Shown: positions 17,724-26,675, counted from the stretch's first letter. The stretch: 64,000 nt of DNA from UBA10649 sp965278965 (GCA_965278965.1 OZ257127.1:2046001-2110000); one strand, 5' to 3'. Numbers and translations are program-made. The notes: generated from the sequence alone by a model not told the origin.

Positions 17724-17785
17724 GTTGAGTGGCAGTTCGGGGCCGATGCGAGCGTCAGCGAGCGGGCCACGAAGCGCCACTCAAC
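17724..17785. repeat. Intergenic palindrome
   Basis: GTTGAGTGGC (17724-17733) and its exact complement (17776-17785) form a 10-bp stem, extended by a further TTCG/CGAA pairing after two mismatches. It fills the space between DUF5318 and the PBP gene. It could be a terminator for the first gene or an mRNA structure upstream of the second. Confidence 0.55.
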
Positions 17786-17806
17786 GATCGTTAGGCGGAG
17801 GCGACA

Positions 17807-19972
17807 GTGACCACCGGCCGCAAGCGCCCGGCTCCCCGCAAGCGCGCGCCCGCCAAGGCCCCGCGCCGGCACTGGCTGCGCTGGACGCTTCTCGGGGTCC
17901 TCGGCGTCGTGCTCCTCGGCGTCGCCACGTTCGCGGTCGCGCTGGCGCGCACGACGGTGCCGTCCCCGAGCGACGTCGTCACGAGCGAGGCGACGGTCGT
18001 CTACTGGGCCGACGGCCGGTCGGAGATCGGCCGGCTCGGGGACTCGACGCGGCGCAGCATCCCGCTGTCCGACGTGCCCGTCGACGTCCAGCACGCCGTT
18101 CTCGCCGCTGAGGACAGGGGCTTCTACGACCACGGTGGGGTGTCACCGGTCGGGATCTTCCGTGCGGTGTGGAACAACGTGACCGGCGGCTCGACACAGG
18201 GCGGGTCCACGATCACCCAGCAGTACGCCAAGAACGCCTTCCTCACGCAGGAGCGCACGTGGGACCGCAAGATCCGCGAGGCGCTCCTGGCGACCAAGCT
18301 CGAGACGGTCGTGTCGAAGGACGAGATCCTCGAGAACTACCTGAACACCATCTACTTCGGTCGCGGTGCGGACGGGATCGAGGCGGCGTCGATCGCGTAC
18401 TTCGGCGTGCCGACCTCCGAGCTCACGGTCGAGCAGGGCGCCGTCCTCGCCGCGATCATCAAGTCGCCCAGTGGGCTGGCGCCTGAGAAGGACCTGCCCG
18501 CGCTGCGGGCGCGCTGGGCGTACGTCCTGGACGGCATGGTCGAGCAGGGATGGCTCACGCCGAAGCAGCGGGCCAAGGCCGAGTTCCCCAAGATCAAGAA
18601 GCAGCGGGCGAAGGATCGGCTGGGCGGGCAGACCGGCTTCCTGCTGACGATGGTCGAGCAGCAGCTGCTCGACCTCGGCTTCGACGAGACCGAGATCCAG
18701 CGTGGCGGACTTCGGGTCACGACGACGTTCGACCAGGGCGCGCAGAAGGCGGCGACGGCGGCGGTCCGCAAGGCCGGTCCGGCTGACGGCACTGAAGGGC
18801 TGCGCATCGGGCTGGCCGCCGTCCGCCCGGGGACCGGTGAGGTCGTCGCTGTCTACGGCGGCCGCGACTTCATCACCGACCAGATCAACAACGCGACCCG
18901 CGAGTTCGCGCAGGCCGGCTCCACGTTCAAGCCGTTCGCCCTCGCCGCGGCGACGGAGCAGGGGGTCGAGCTCTCGTCGATCTGGCCCGGAAACTCACCG
19001 ACGACCGTCGACGGTTACACGTTCGACAACTACGGCAACCGCTCCTACGGCGACGTCACGTTGCTGCACGCGACGGAGGACAGCATCAACTCGGCGTACG
19101 TGACGCTGGAGTCCGAGGTCGGCGTAGACCGCGTGGCGGACGCGGCGATGCGGGCGGGCGTCCCGGCGGACACCCCCGGCTTCGACGACCGCAACCTCAC
19201 GTTCGTGCTCGGCACCTCGTCGCCCTCGGCCCTGTCCATGGCAGACGCCTACGCGACGTTCGCCGCGCGCGGAGACCACGTCGCGACTACCACGGTGTCG
19301 AAGGTCGTCGGGGCCAACGGCGGCGTGCTCTACGAGCTCGAGCCCAAGGCGTCATCCGCCTTCGACACCGACACGGCGGACACCGTCACGTACGCGCTCA
19401 GCAAGGTCGTCACGGACGGAACCGGGTATGCCGCACAGGCGATCGGCCGGCCCGCGGCCGCCAAGACCGGCACGACGGACGACAACAAGAGCGCCTGGTT
19501 CGTCGGCTACACCCCACAGTTGGCGACCGCCGTCCTGATGGCCAAGGAGAACGACGCCGGGCTGCCGGTCTCGTTGTCGGGCACGGGCGGGCTGTCCACC
19601 GTCACGGGCGGTTCCTACCCCGCCGCGATCTGGACCGCGTTCATGAAGGCTGCACTGGACGGCCTGCCCGAGCTGGCGTTCCCGCCGCCCCCACCCGGGG
19701 TCGAGCAGCCGCGCGACTGCCCGGCGACGATCGCGTCCGCCGACGAGAAGGTGCCGGAGGGCTGCCCGACACCCCCGGTCGTGCCGGAGTTCTCCAACGC
19801 TCCCGAGCCGTCCCCCGTGGCTACACTTCCGCCGTCGCCGGTACCCGAGCCGTCCACCGACCCGGGGCCGACGCAGCCGGCGGAGCCGCAGCCGTCGGCC
19901 GGCGACCCGCAGTTCGGGCCGTCGGGAGCGCCGGTGCCGAGTGAGCCGATCCAGGAGGGCGTGTCGCCGTGA
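17807..19972 (+). CDS. Class A penicillin-binding protein (transglycosylase/transpeptidase)
   Basis: 721 residues from a GTG with GGAGG upstream. A basic N-terminus precedes one membrane helix (LGVLGVVLLGVATFAVALA, about 26-46). The GT51 domain carries AEDRGFYDHGGVSPVGIFRA and QGGSTITQQYAKN. The transpeptidase domain shows GSTFKPFALAA (active Ser in STFK), SINSAY (SxN) and AKTGTTDDNKSAWFVGYTP (KTG). A Pro/Ser-rich tail of about 70 residues follows. It polymerises and crosslinks peptidoglycan outside the membrane. It corresponds in position to mycobacterial ponA1 and is followed by the GT87 gene as usual. Confidence 0.95.
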   Translation: MTTGRKRPAPRKRAPAKAPRRHWLRWTLLGVLGVVLLGVATFAVALARTTVPSPSDVVTSEATVVYWADGRSEIGRLGDSTRRSIPLSDVPVDVQHAVLAAEDRGFYDHGGVSPVGIFRAVWNNVTGGSTQGGSTITQQYAKNAFLTQERTWDRKIREALLATKLETVVSKDEILENYLNTIYFGRGADGIEAASIAYFGVPTSELTVEQGAVLAAIIKSPSGLAPEKDLPALRARWAYVLDGMVEQGWLTPKQRAKAEFPKIKKQRAKDRLGGQTGFLLTMVEQQLLDLGFDETEIQRGGLRVTTTFDQGAQKAATAAVRKAGPADGTEGLRIGLAAVRPGTGEVVAVYGGRDFITDQINNATREFAQAGSTFKPFALAAATEQGVELSSIWPGNSPTTVDGYTFDNYGNRSYGDVTLLHATEDSINSAYVTLESEVGVDRVADAAMRAGVPADTPGFDDRNLTFVLGTSSPSALSMADAYATFAARGDHVATTTVSKVVGANGGVLYELEPKASSAFDTDTADTVTYALSKVVTDGTGYAAQAIGRPAAAKTGTTDDNKSAWFVGYTPQLATAVLMAKENDAGLPVSLSGTGGLSTVTGGSYPAAIWTAFMKAALDGLPELAFPPPPPGVEQPRDCPATIASADEKVPEGCPTPPVVPEFSNAPEPSPVATLPPSPVPEPSTDPGPTQPAEPQPSAGDPQFGPSGAPVPSEPIQEGVSP

Positions 19973-20047
19973 GCGCGCGAGGAGTGAGCGCAGCGAGCCC
20001 CGGAGCGCGGGAACAGGTGGGCACGTGAGCGCGCTAGGAGTGAGCGC
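19969..20047. repeat. Direct repeat pair between PBP and GT87 genes
   Basis: A 23-base unit starting GTGAGCGCGC appears at 19969-19991 and again at 20025-20047 with a single mismatch. Each copy contains GGAG and internal GTGAGC steps. The first overlaps the PBP stop and the second ends at the GT87 GTG, so the repeats duplicate the ribosome-binding region. Confidence 0.7.
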
Positions 20048-21520
20048 GTGAGCGTGACGGCGCCCGAGTCGGCCGAGCCCGAACCGCTCGAGCCTGACGA
20101 CGAGCCCGTCGCGCCGCCGTCGCCGTACGTCCTGCCCAGCGTCGAGGACCCGGTGGTCCGCGCGAGCCTGGGTGTCATCGGCGGCCGGCTCGGCCGGTGG
20201 GCACGGGTGGGCACGTCGTGGTGGAGTCCGGTCCGGGTGCTCGTCGTGGTCGCGACGTTCGCCTACGGGTTGGGCTACGTGCTCGACCTGTCGTGCCGCA
20301 AGCAGCTGTGGGCGAGCCCGGAGCGGTACGAGCACCTGTGCTACTCCGACATCGCACCGCTGTACCAGCTGCGCGGGTTCGCCGACCACCTCATCCCCTA
20401 CGTGCAGGCGATGCCGAACGGCCAGCACCTGGAGTACCCCGTCCTGACGGGTGCCTTCATGCAGGTCGCCGCCTGGATCACGACGGCGATCGGTGAGCTG
20501 TTCACCGTCGGGAGCAAGGCCGTCGTCTTCTTCGACGTCAACGTCGTGCTGCTGTTCCTCGCCTACCTCGTCGCCGTCGTGACGACCGCCCTGACGATCC
20601 GTCGCCGGCCGTGGGACGCGGCAATGGTGGCGCTTGCGCCGACGATGATCCTGGCAGCGACCGTGAACTGGGACCTGCTTCCGCTGGCCTTCATCGGCGG
20701 TGCGTTGCTCGCCTGGTCGCGGCGCCACCCGCTCGCCGCCGGCGTCCTCCTCGGGCTTGCTGTGTCGGCGAAGTTCTACCCGCTGATCCTTGTCGGCGGA
20801 TTCCTGCTCCTCACTCTGCGCACCGGCCGCTGGCGCGCGTTCGGCGCTTTGCTGCTGGGCACCGTCGGCTCCTGGCTCGTCGTCAACGTTCCGGTCATGC
20901 TCGCGGGCTTCGACGGCTGGTCGTACTTCTACCGGTTCAGCTCCGAGCGCGGCGAGGACTTCGGCTCGATCTGGTTCGCGCTGTCGCAGGCCGGCCTGGG
21001 CGGGATCCCCGCGGACCGGCTCAACCTTGTCGCCACCGGGTCGTTCGTCGTGCTGTGCGCGCTCATCGCGTGGCTCGTGCTCGCGGCTCCGAAGCGACCG
21101 AGGCTCGCCGCCGTCCTCTTCCTGATCGTCGCCGCGTTCGTCCTGACCAACAAGGTCTACTCACCGCAGTACTCGCTGTGGCTCATCCCGCTCGCCGCGA
21201 TGGCCCGACCGCGCTGGCGCGACTTCCTCATCTGGCAGGCCGGCGAGGTCATCTACTTCGTCGCGATCTGGTGGTTCCTGGTCCAGTACGGGATCGACGA
21301 GACCAAGGGCCTGACGGGCCAGGAGTACACGGTCGCGATCGTCATCCACGTCCTCGTGACCGTGTACTTCGCGGCCATGGTCGTTCAGGACGTCCTCGTG
21401 CCGGAGTACGACCCGGTGAGGTCCGACGGGTTCGAGGACGACACCGATGACCCCGGGGGCGGCGTCTTCGACCACGCCCCCGACGTGTTCACGCTGCGCC
21501 GCCGCCACCACCGCGACTGA
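20048..21520 (+). CDS. Glycosyltransferase 87 family integral membrane protein
   Basis: 490 residues with an acidic Pro-rich N-terminal tail of about 45 residues and then about 10-12 membrane helices. The family pattern includes YSDIAPLYQLRGFADHLIPY, HLEYPVLTGAFMQ, WDLLPLAFIGGALLAWSRR, SAKFYPLILVGGFLLL and KVYSPQYSLWLIPLAAMARP. GT87 enzymes transfer mannose or related sugars from polyprenyl-phosphate donors on the outer face. The gene follows the class A PBP in this conserved block. It starts at a GTG within a repeated GAGC-rich stretch, so the exact start is less sure. Confidence 0.88.
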   Translation: MSVTAPESAEPEPLEPDDEPVAPPSPYVLPSVEDPVVRASLGVIGGRLGRWARVGTSWWSPVRVLVVVATFAYGLGYVLDLSCRKQLWASPERYEHLCYSDIAPLYQLRGFADHLIPYVQAMPNGQHLEYPVLTGAFMQVAAWITTAIGELFTVGSKAVVFFDVNVVLLFLAYLVAVVTTALTIRRRPWDAAMVALAPTMILAATVNWDLLPLAFIGGALLAWSRRHPLAAGVLLGLAVSAKFYPLILVGGFLLLTLRTGRWRAFGALLLGTVGSWLVVNVPVMLAGFDGWSYFYRFSSERGEDFGSIWFALSQAGLGGIPADRLNLVATGSFVVLCALIAWLVLAAPKRPRLAAVLFLIVAAFVLTNKVYSPQYSLWLIPLAAMARPRWRDFLIWQAGEVIYFVAIWWFLVQYGIDETKGLTGQEYTVAIVIHVLVTVYFAAMVVQDVLVPEYDPVRSDGFEDDTDDPGGGVFDHAPDVFTLRRRHHRD

Positions 21521-21535
21521 CGGCTCCCCCTCTCC

Positions 21536-21606
21536 CGCACGTCCCGCTTTCCGGGACGTGCGGCACGAACGGTGCCCCCCGCTCGGCGTGTCGTGCTGAA
21601 CGTCCC
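21536..21606. repeat. 71-bp structured repeat, copy 1
   Basis: It begins with an 11-bp hairpin (stem CGCACGTCCCG, loop CTTTC). A second nested dyad follows, in which GGGACGT and GCACGA pair with TCGTGC and ACGTCCC at the right end. An equally long copy lies at 36023-36093. It lies between the 3' ends of two convergent genes and may serve as a bidirectional terminator. Confidence 0.8.
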
Positions 21607-21631
21607 GGTCGCCCGCAGCGACCCGACGGAC

Positions 21632-22795
21632 CTAGAGGCCGGCGACGGTGTCGAAGCGTGACGTCGTGAACCGCACGTCTGCGGCCATCTGGTCGCCGAC
21701 CGCCGGAACCACGCAGCCCTTCGGCAGCCAGATCATCGACACGTGCTGGTGCGGTGGCTCGGCGAACCAGCGCTGACGTCCGGCCCAGATGAACGGCGAC
21801 AGTGCGCGACCCGCGGCGTCAAGGGCTCCCGTGCCCGCTGCGACGACCCGCTGGCGCAGCGACGCCACCGTGGACGGAGCGCTGAGCCCGATCCCGTGGG
21901 CCGTCCCGCCGGAGACGACGACGAGCGTGCCGTCCTTCGGCCCGGTCCGTTGCCGGTAGCCGACGTGCGCACCGGCGGGCAGCGGATGAACCGCGAGGAC
22001 GGTGCCGGCGGCGCGCAGCGCGTCGCGGTCGCCGAGCCACAGGCGCGTGCCGACGCGGTGCCGCACGGTGACGTCCGGCACGGCTGCGGCGACGACGGTG
22101 AGCTCGTCGTCGGTCAGGTGCGAGACCCACACCCGCGTCGACGGCGCGTTGTGTCCGGACCACACGTCGGTCTCGGCCTGCCACAGCCCGGCCCAGCGAA
22201 CGGCCTCGCGGGTCTTGGCGGTGATCCGCGACTCACCGGCGGGCGCCACCTCGTCCGCCGGCTGGGCGATCGGCAGGTGTAGGGCGAGACCCTCGGCGAG
22301 GACGCGCCCGCGGGCGAACGCCTCACGCACCAGCGGGTCGGCGAGGGTCCGCACCAGATCGGGCTCATCGAAGCCGAAACGGTGCATCGAGGTCTGCGCC
22401 TCGAGCACGACGCGCACCGAGCCCGGCCCGTCGGCGAGTGCGAGCAGGGCCTCGTGCGAGGCGACGGTGCGGATGACGCGACCGGCGTTCAGGTTCTGGG
22501 CGACGGCCCACCACAACTCGGCCGCGAGCGTGTCGCGCGGGTCGAACGGCTCGAGCACGACGATGTCGAAGGAGCCCTGTGCAGCGACCTCCGGGACCTC
22601 CGCCACTGTCCCGACCGCGACCGTGTCGGCCTGAAGGCGCAGCGCCTCGTCGACCAGCGTTCGCTGGCCGAGCCCGTACCCGTTGCCCTTGATGACCGGC
22701 ACGATCGGTGCGCCGGCAGCGCGGCCGACCGCGTCCGCGACCTCGTCCTGATGGCGGCGCCAGCGTTCGGCGTCGACCTTTACGGCGAAGGCCAT
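21632..22795 (-). CDS. Alanine racemase-like PLP protein
   Basis: 387 residues. The barrel begins KVDAERWRRHQDEVADAVGR and has the PLP-lysine motif PVIKGNGYGLGQ. A HRFGFDEPDL stretch and a C-terminal beta domain with GTRLWLGDRDALRA follow. It is homologous to alanine racemase but divergent, and is probably not the housekeeping Alr. It is 4 bp downstream of the FemX-type gene on the same strand and starts at ATG 22795. Coupling to a lipid II bridge-forming enzyme suggests a role in peptidoglycan amino acids, perhaps a different racemisation or a PLP-binding regulatory role. The substrate is unknown. Confidence 0.8.
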   Translation of the reverse strand: MAFAVKVDAERWRRHQDEVADAVGRAAGAPIVPVIKGNGYGLGQRTLVDEALRLQADTVAVGTVAEVPEVAAQGSFDIVVLEPFDPRDTLAAELWWAVAQNLNAGRVIRTVASHEALLALADGPGSVRVVLEAQTSMHRFGFDEPDLVRTLADPLVREAFARGRVLAEGLALHLPIAQPADEVAPAGESRITAKTREAVRWAGLWQAETDVWSGHNAPSTRVWVSHLTDDELTVVAAAVPDVTVRHRVGTRLWLGDRDALRAAGTVLAVHPLPAGAHVGYRQRTGPKDGTLVVVSGGTAHGIGLSAPSTVASLRQRVVAAGTGALDAAGRALSPFIWAGRQRWFAEPPHQHVSMIWLPKGCVVPAVGDQMAADVRFTTSRFDTVAGL

Positions 22796-22799
22796 GTCA

Positions 22800-23963
22800 T
22801 CAACCCTTCCGGGACAGGTAGGTGCGGAACCCCTTGGCCCACAACGGTCTTAACACGTAGTCCCACTCGCCCACGTACTCCTGTGCGTACCCGCCCGTGC
22901 CGACCTTGAACTGGACGAGGCCGTGCAGGTGGTCGGCCGGGTCGAGCGTGTCCGCGATACCGCGCAGGTCGTACACGGTGCAGCCGGACGCGTGCGCGTC
23001 CTGCACCATCCGCCACTGCAGCGCGTTCGACGGACGGACGTCACGGTCGGCGGTCGTCGACGCCCCGTACGAGTACCAGGCGTGGTCGCCGACAGTGATC
23101 ATGATCGTGGCCGCGGCGACGTGACCGGCATGCTCGGCGACGTACAGCCGCAGCCGGCCCGGAACCACGGAGTTCAGGGCGTCCCACATCCGTTCGAAAT
23201 AGGCGATCCCGCGCGGCGTGAACCCGTCCCGCTCGGCGGTCTCGACGTACACGGGGTGGAACGCGGCGAGGTCCTCGCGCGTGCCCTCACGGACCGTGAC
23301 GCCCGCCTTCTCGGCCTTGCGGACGTTGCGCCGCCACAGCTGGTTGAAGCCGGCGAACACGTCGTCGGTCGTCCGTCCGGCGAGCGGCACGCAGAACACG
23401 TATCGCGGCTGCACGTCGCCGAAGCCCGCCCCGGTGGACGGTGGCTGCGTCCAGCCGGTCGCGGTGAGCCGCTCGGCGAGCTTCGCCGCCGGCCCGCTGT
23501 GCCAGTCGGCCATGACCTCGCTCAGGCGGGCACCCGAGCCCGCCGGGGTGTCGGCGAGGGCGGCCTTGACGGTCGCCGCCTGCCAGCGGCGCACGGCCAC
23601 GGGCGGACCCATCTTGACCTGGAACGCCCCGTGTGCGCGGCAGTGGTCGAGCAGTGGCCGTAGCCAGTCGTCCAGGCCGGCCTCCGGCAGCTCGGTGCGC
23701 AGCCAGTCGATGTCCGGACCCTCCGGGAGGTACGCGAGCGAGCGTCGCGGCAGTCGGGGTACCGGCCGGTACAGGACCAGGCCGGCGCCAACCAGCCGTG
23801 AGCCGTGGAACCAGCCGAGCGACTCCCCGCGCCAGCCGGCCTTCACCGCCGCCCACTCCGGCAGCTGGAGGAACGACACCGACGCGCGGTCGGCGACCCA
23901 CTGCTCGTGTTGCGCCGCCGTGATCGCGCGGACGGCGAGGCCGGTGCTCCGCGCCGAGCTCAC
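22800..23963 (-). CDS. FemX-type lipid II aminoacyltransferase
   Basis: 387 residues with the double-GNAT FemAB layout: FLQLPEWAAVKAGWRGESLG at the N-terminus, YLPEGPDIDWL, WRRNVRKAEKAGVTVREG, and a C-terminal KVGTGGYAQEYVGEWDYVL. These enzymes move an amino acid (Gly or Ala) from aminoacyl-tRNA to the lipid II stem peptide. In LL-diaminopimelate actinobacteria the first bridge glycine is added this way, which fits but does not prove a Propionibacteriales or Streptomyces-like wall. The GTG at 23963 overlaps the xthA stop (GTGA). Confidence 0.88.
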   Translation of the reverse strand: MSSARSTGLAVRAITAAQHEQWVADRASVSFLQLPEWAAVKAGWRGESLGWFHGSRLVGAGLVLYRPVPRLPRRSLAYLPEGPDIDWLRTELPEAGLDDWLRPLLDHCRAHGAFQVKMGPPVAVRRWQAATVKAALADTPAGSGARLSEVMADWHSGPAAKLAERLTATGWTQPPSTGAGFGDVQPRYVFCVPLAGRTTDDVFAGFNQLWRRNVRKAEKAGVTVREGTREDLAAFHPVYVETAERDGFTPRGIAYFERMWDALNSVVPGRLRLYVAEHAGHVAAATIMITVGDHAWYSYGASTTADRDVRPSNALQWRMVQDAHASGCTVYDLRGIADTLDPADHLHGLVQFKVGTGGYAQEYVGEWDYVLRPLWAKGFRTYLSRKG

Positions 23964-24757
23964 GCCCCGCCCGCCTCGTCGGCGAGGTCGACGACGACGG
24001 GGGCGTGATCCGAGGCGCCCTTGCCCTTGCGCGCCTCACGGTCGATCCACGTGTCCTGGACGCGCGAGACGAAGGGGTCGTTGCCGAAGACAAGGTCGAT
24101 GCGCATCCCGAAGCCCTTGTGGAAGTTGCCGTCGCGGTAGTCCCAGAACGTGTAGGGCGCGCCCTTGAGCGCGCGCGGCATCACCTCGGTCAGGCCGATC
24201 CCGCTGAGGGCCGTGACAGCTTCTCGCTCGGCGGGCGTCACGTGGGTCGAGTTCGCGAACGCGGCGATGTCCCACACGTCGGCGTCGGTCGGGGCGACGT
24301 TGTAGTCGCCGATGATCGCCAGCGGCAGGGCCGGGTCCGCGACGAGCTCGGAGCCGACAGTCGCCTGCATGGCGGCGAGCCACTTCAGCTTGTAGGCGTA
24401 GTGCAGATGATCGGGCTCGCGCCCGTTCGGCACGTAGACGCTCCACACGCGCACGCCCCCGCACGTCGCACCGACGGCCCGCGTCTCGACGACGTCGTCG
24501 AAGGGCGGCTGGTCGGTCAGGTCGAGCACGACGTCGTCGAGGCCGACGCGGCTCAGGATGGCGACCCCGTTCCAGCGGCCGTTGCCGTGGGCCACCGCCT
24601 CGTATCCGAGGGCCTGGATGGGCATGTGTGGGAACGCGTCGGAGGTGCACTTGAGCTCTTGCAGCGCGACGACGTCGGGCTGCGCGGACTCCAGCCACTC
24701 CAGCACGCGCGGCAGCCGGGAGGTGATCGAGTTGACGTTCCACGTCGCGATCCGCAC
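23960..24757 (-). CDS. xthA: Exodeoxyribonuclease III
   Basis: 265 residues, typical for ExoIII. Motifs in order are IATWNVNSITSR, DVVALQELKCT (metal-binding Glu), GRWNGVAILSR, WSVYVPNGRE, IIGDYNVAPTD and GASDHAPVVVDL (catalytic Asp-His). It acts on abasic sites and 3' ends in base excision repair. I start it at GTG 24757 because the ExoIII fold begins there and a TAGGGT hexamer ends 7 bp upstream (leaderless). Longer forms would add an unrelated Arg-rich stretch. Confidence 0.93.
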   Translation of the reverse strand: MRIATWNVNSITSRLPRVLEWLESAQPDVVALQELKCTSDAFPHMPIQALGYEAVAHGNGRWNGVAILSRVGLDDVVLDLTDQPPFDDVVETRAVGATCGGVRVWSVYVPNGREPDHLHYAYKLKWLAAMQATVGSELVADPALPLAIIGDYNVAPTDADVWDIAAFANSTHVTPAEREAVTALSGIGLTEVMPRALKGAPYTFWDYRDGNFHKGFGMRIDLVFGNDPFVSRVQDTWIDREARKGKGASDHAPVVVDLADEAGGA

Positions 24758-24794
24758 GGACGAAACCCTAGCCGCGCGGCCCGGCCTCCTCGAC

Positions 24795-24843
24795 CTTGAG
24801 GTTTCAGGCCGCAACGCGGCCCGATGAGGCCTGAAACCTCAAG
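24795..24843. repeat. Intergenic palindrome with 16-bp perfect arms
   Basis: CTTGAGGTTTCAGGCC (24795-24810) and its exact complement (24828-24843) surround a 17-base loop. It sits just upstream of xthA and about 50 bp before the rpsF promoter region. It shares the CGACCTTGAGGTT core with the palindrome at 30634-30690. Confidence 0.75.
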
Positions 24844-24937
24844 CTCGGCACCTCACGTCGGGCGCCGATTTCGCTCTCGTCGGTTGTGGCGGGTACCCTT
24901 CTGAGGCCGCTTCGCGCGGCACGCAGAGAAACCTCCT

Positions 24938-24956
24938 GTCACGGATCGACCGTGAC
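24938..24956 (+). promoter_or_regulatory. Leader hairpin upstream of rpsF
   Basis: GTCACGG and CCGTGAC pair around ATCGA, 11 bp before the AAGGAGG of rpsF. A TACCCT -10-like hexamer lies at 24894-24899. rpsF leaders in other bacteria carry an S6:S18 autoregulatory structure, and this hairpin is in the right place. The match is positional only. Confidence 0.35.
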
Positions 24957-24984
24957 CGCCTAGTCCGAAGGAGGTGGGTTGCTC

Positions 24985-25299
24985 ATGCGTCGTTACGAGA
25001 TCATGGTCATCCTCGATCCAGACCTCGAGGAGAAGACCATCGCCCCCAGCCTGGAGGCGTTCTTGAACGTCGTCCGTGCTGACGGCGGAACCGTCCACGG
25101 CATCGAGATCTGGGGCCGGCGTCGCCTGGCCTACGAGATCAACCACAAGCCCGAGGGCATCTACGCGATCGTGACCGTCACGGCGACCATCGACTCCGTC
25201 AAGGAGCTCGACCGTCAGTTGGGGCTGAACGAGGCCGTCATGCGCACGAAGGTTCTGCGCGCGGACGAGCCGGTCGCAGCAGCGGCAGGGGCGCAGTAG
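24985..25299 (+). CDS. rpsF: 30S ribosomal protein S6
   Basis: 104 residues. It begins MRRYEIMVILDPDLEEKTIA and contains WGRRRLAYEINHKPEGIYAIV, both diagnostic of S6. The ATG at 24985 lies 10 bp after AAGGAGG (24968-24974). An in-frame TTG at 24979 is only 4 bp away from it and is less likely. S6 pairs with S18 on the 30S platform; rpsR follows ssb in the same operon. The TAG stop overlaps the ssb GTG by one base. Confidence 0.97.
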   Translation: MRRYEIMVILDPDLEEKTIAPSLEAFLNVVRADGGTVHGIEIWGRRRLAYEINHKPEGIYAIVTVTATIDSVKELDRQLGLNEAVMRTKVLRADEPVAAAAGAQ

Positions 25300-25799
25300 T
25301 GGCCGCCGGCGACGTCAACGTCACGATCGTCGGCAACCTCACCGCCGATCCGGAGCTGCGTTTCACTCCCAGCGGCGCGGCCGTCGTCAACTTCCGCCTG
25401 GCGTCCACTCCGCGTGTGCTCGACAAGGCCACGAACGAGTGGAAGGACGGCGAGCCGTTCTACGTCAGCTGCAGCGCGTGGCGTCAGTACGCCGAGAACA
25501 TCGCGGAGTCGCTGACCAAGGGCATGCGCGTCGTCGTCCAGGGTCGGCTCAAGCAGCGCAGCTACGAGACCCGTGAGGGCGAGAAGCGCACGGTCGTCGA
25601 GCTCGAGGTCGAAGAGGTCGGTCCGTCGCTGCGGTACGCCACGGCCAAGGTCAACCGCGTCCAGCGCGGTGGTGGCGACTTCGGCGGCGGCGGCAGCAGC
25701 AACGCCGGCGGCGGCTTCGGCGGCGGTCAGTCCGCACCTGCCGACGACCCGTGGTCGTCCGGTGGCGGCGGCGCCCCGTTCGACGAGCCCCCCTTCTAG
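25299..25799 (+). CDS. ssb: Single-stranded DNA-binding protein
   Basis: 166 residues. An OB-fold (about 1-115) shows VTIVGNLTADPELRFTPSG and WRQYAENIAESLTKGMRVVV. A Gly/Ser-rich flexible linker (about 120-155) and an acidic tip ending FDEPPF follow, the docking tail for replication and repair proteins. It coats single-stranded DNA during replication. The GTG start shares a base with the rpsF stop. It lies in the standard rpsF-ssb-rpsR-rplI operon. Confidence 0.97.
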   Translation: MAAGDVNVTIVGNLTADPELRFTPSGAAVVNFRLASTPRVLDKATNEWKDGEPFYVSCSAWRQYAENIAESLTKGMRVVVQGRLKQRSYETREGEKRTVVELEVEEVGPSLRYATAKVNRVQRGGGDFGGGGSSNAGGGFGGGQSAPADDPWSSGGGGAPFDEPPF

Positions 25800-25874
25800 C
25801 GGGACGACCTCCCTCCCCCCAATCCCCCCGGTGGCGCTCGCGGAGCGCACCCACTGCGAACAGGACAACCACTG

Positions 25875-26141
25875 ATGGCACGAGACAGCAAGGGCGATCG
25901 CAAGTCCTCGCGCGGCAAGGACAAGATCGTCAAGGCGAAGGCCTGCGCGTTCTGCAAGGACGGCGTGAAGGCGATCGACTACAAGGACACGAACCTCCTT
26001 CGGAAGTTCATCTCCGACCGGGGCAAGATCCGCGCCCGTCGGGTGACCGGCAACTGCACGCAGCACCAGCGCGACATCGCGATGGCGGTCAAGAACGCCC
26101 GCGAGATGGCGCTGCTGCCCTACACGTCCACCGCTCGCTGA
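25875..26141 (+). CDS. rpsR: 30S ribosomal protein S18, zinc-binding (C+) form
   Basis: 88 residues. The core reads IDYKDTNLLRKFISDRGKI and RRVTGNCTQHQRDIAMAVKN. Cys24, Cys27 (ACAFC), Cys61 and His64 make up a likely zinc ribbon. Many actinobacteria also have a zinc-free S18 paralogue used when zinc is scarce, so this is the zinc-replete housekeeping copy. The ATG is 75 bp after ssb within the same operon. Confidence 0.96.
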   Translation: MARDSKGDRKSSRGKDKIVKAKACAFCKDGVKAIDYKDTNLLRKFISDRGKIRARRVTGNCTQHQRDIAMAVKNAREMALLPYTSTAR

Positions 26142-26165
26142 CGCGACGAAGGCAAGGAACTCACC

Positions 26166-26612
26166 ATGAAGCTCATCCTCACCGCTGAGGTGCCCGGTCT
26201 GGGCGACCCCGGCGACGTCGTCGAGGTCAAGGACGGCTACGGACGCAACTTCCTGCTCCCGCGCGGGTTCGCCATCGCGTGGACGCGGGGCGGCGAGAAG
26301 CAGGTCACGCAGATCAAGCGCGCCCGCAAGGGCCGCGAGGTCCGGGACCTGTCACACGCCAACGAGATCAAGCAGGCGCTCGAGGCGCTGACGATCACCG
26401 TCCCCGCGAACGCGGGCGACACCGGTCGGCTCTTCGGCTCGATCACGACCGCGGATATCGCTGCCGCTGTCAAGAAGGCTGGGGGTCCGTCGCTCGACAA
26501 GCGGTCCGTCGCCCTCGTCTCCCCGATCAAGACGGTCGGCACCCACGCGGCGACTGTCGCGGTGCACCCGGACGTCACCGCGAAGATCACGCTGGAGGTC
26601 GTCGCCGGTTAG
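26166..26612 (+). CDS. rplI: 50S ribosomal protein L9
   Basis: 148 residues, the usual length. The N-terminal domain has MKLILTAEVPGLGDPGDVVE and GYGRNFLLPRGFAI, a long connecting helix follows, and the C-terminal domain contains GRLFGSITTADIAAAV. L9 binds 23S rRNA at the base of L1. AAGGAACTCACC precedes the ATG. A strong hairpin 17 bp after the stop ends the rpsF operon. Confidence 0.97.
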   Translation: MKLILTAEVPGLGDPGDVVEVKDGYGRNFLLPRGFAIAWTRGGEKQVTQIKRARKGREVRDLSHANEIKQALEALTITVPANAGDTGRLFGSITTADIAAAVKKAGGPSLDKRSVALVSPIKTVGTHAATVAVHPDVTAKITLEVVAG

Positions 26613-26628
26613 GCACGACGCACGACAT

Positions 26629-26665
26629 GACGAAGGGCGGGACCGTGGCGGTCCCGCCCTTCGTC
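26629..26665. terminator. Bidirectional terminator after rplI
   Basis: A perfect 15-bp stem (GACGAAGGGCGGGAC 26629-26643 with its complement 26651-26665) and a 7-base loop lie between the convergent ends of rplI and a DUF4190 gene. The GACGAAGGGC core is reused in the terminator at 28303-28340. Confidence 0.85.
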
Positions 26666-26675
26666 GCGTCCGTGG

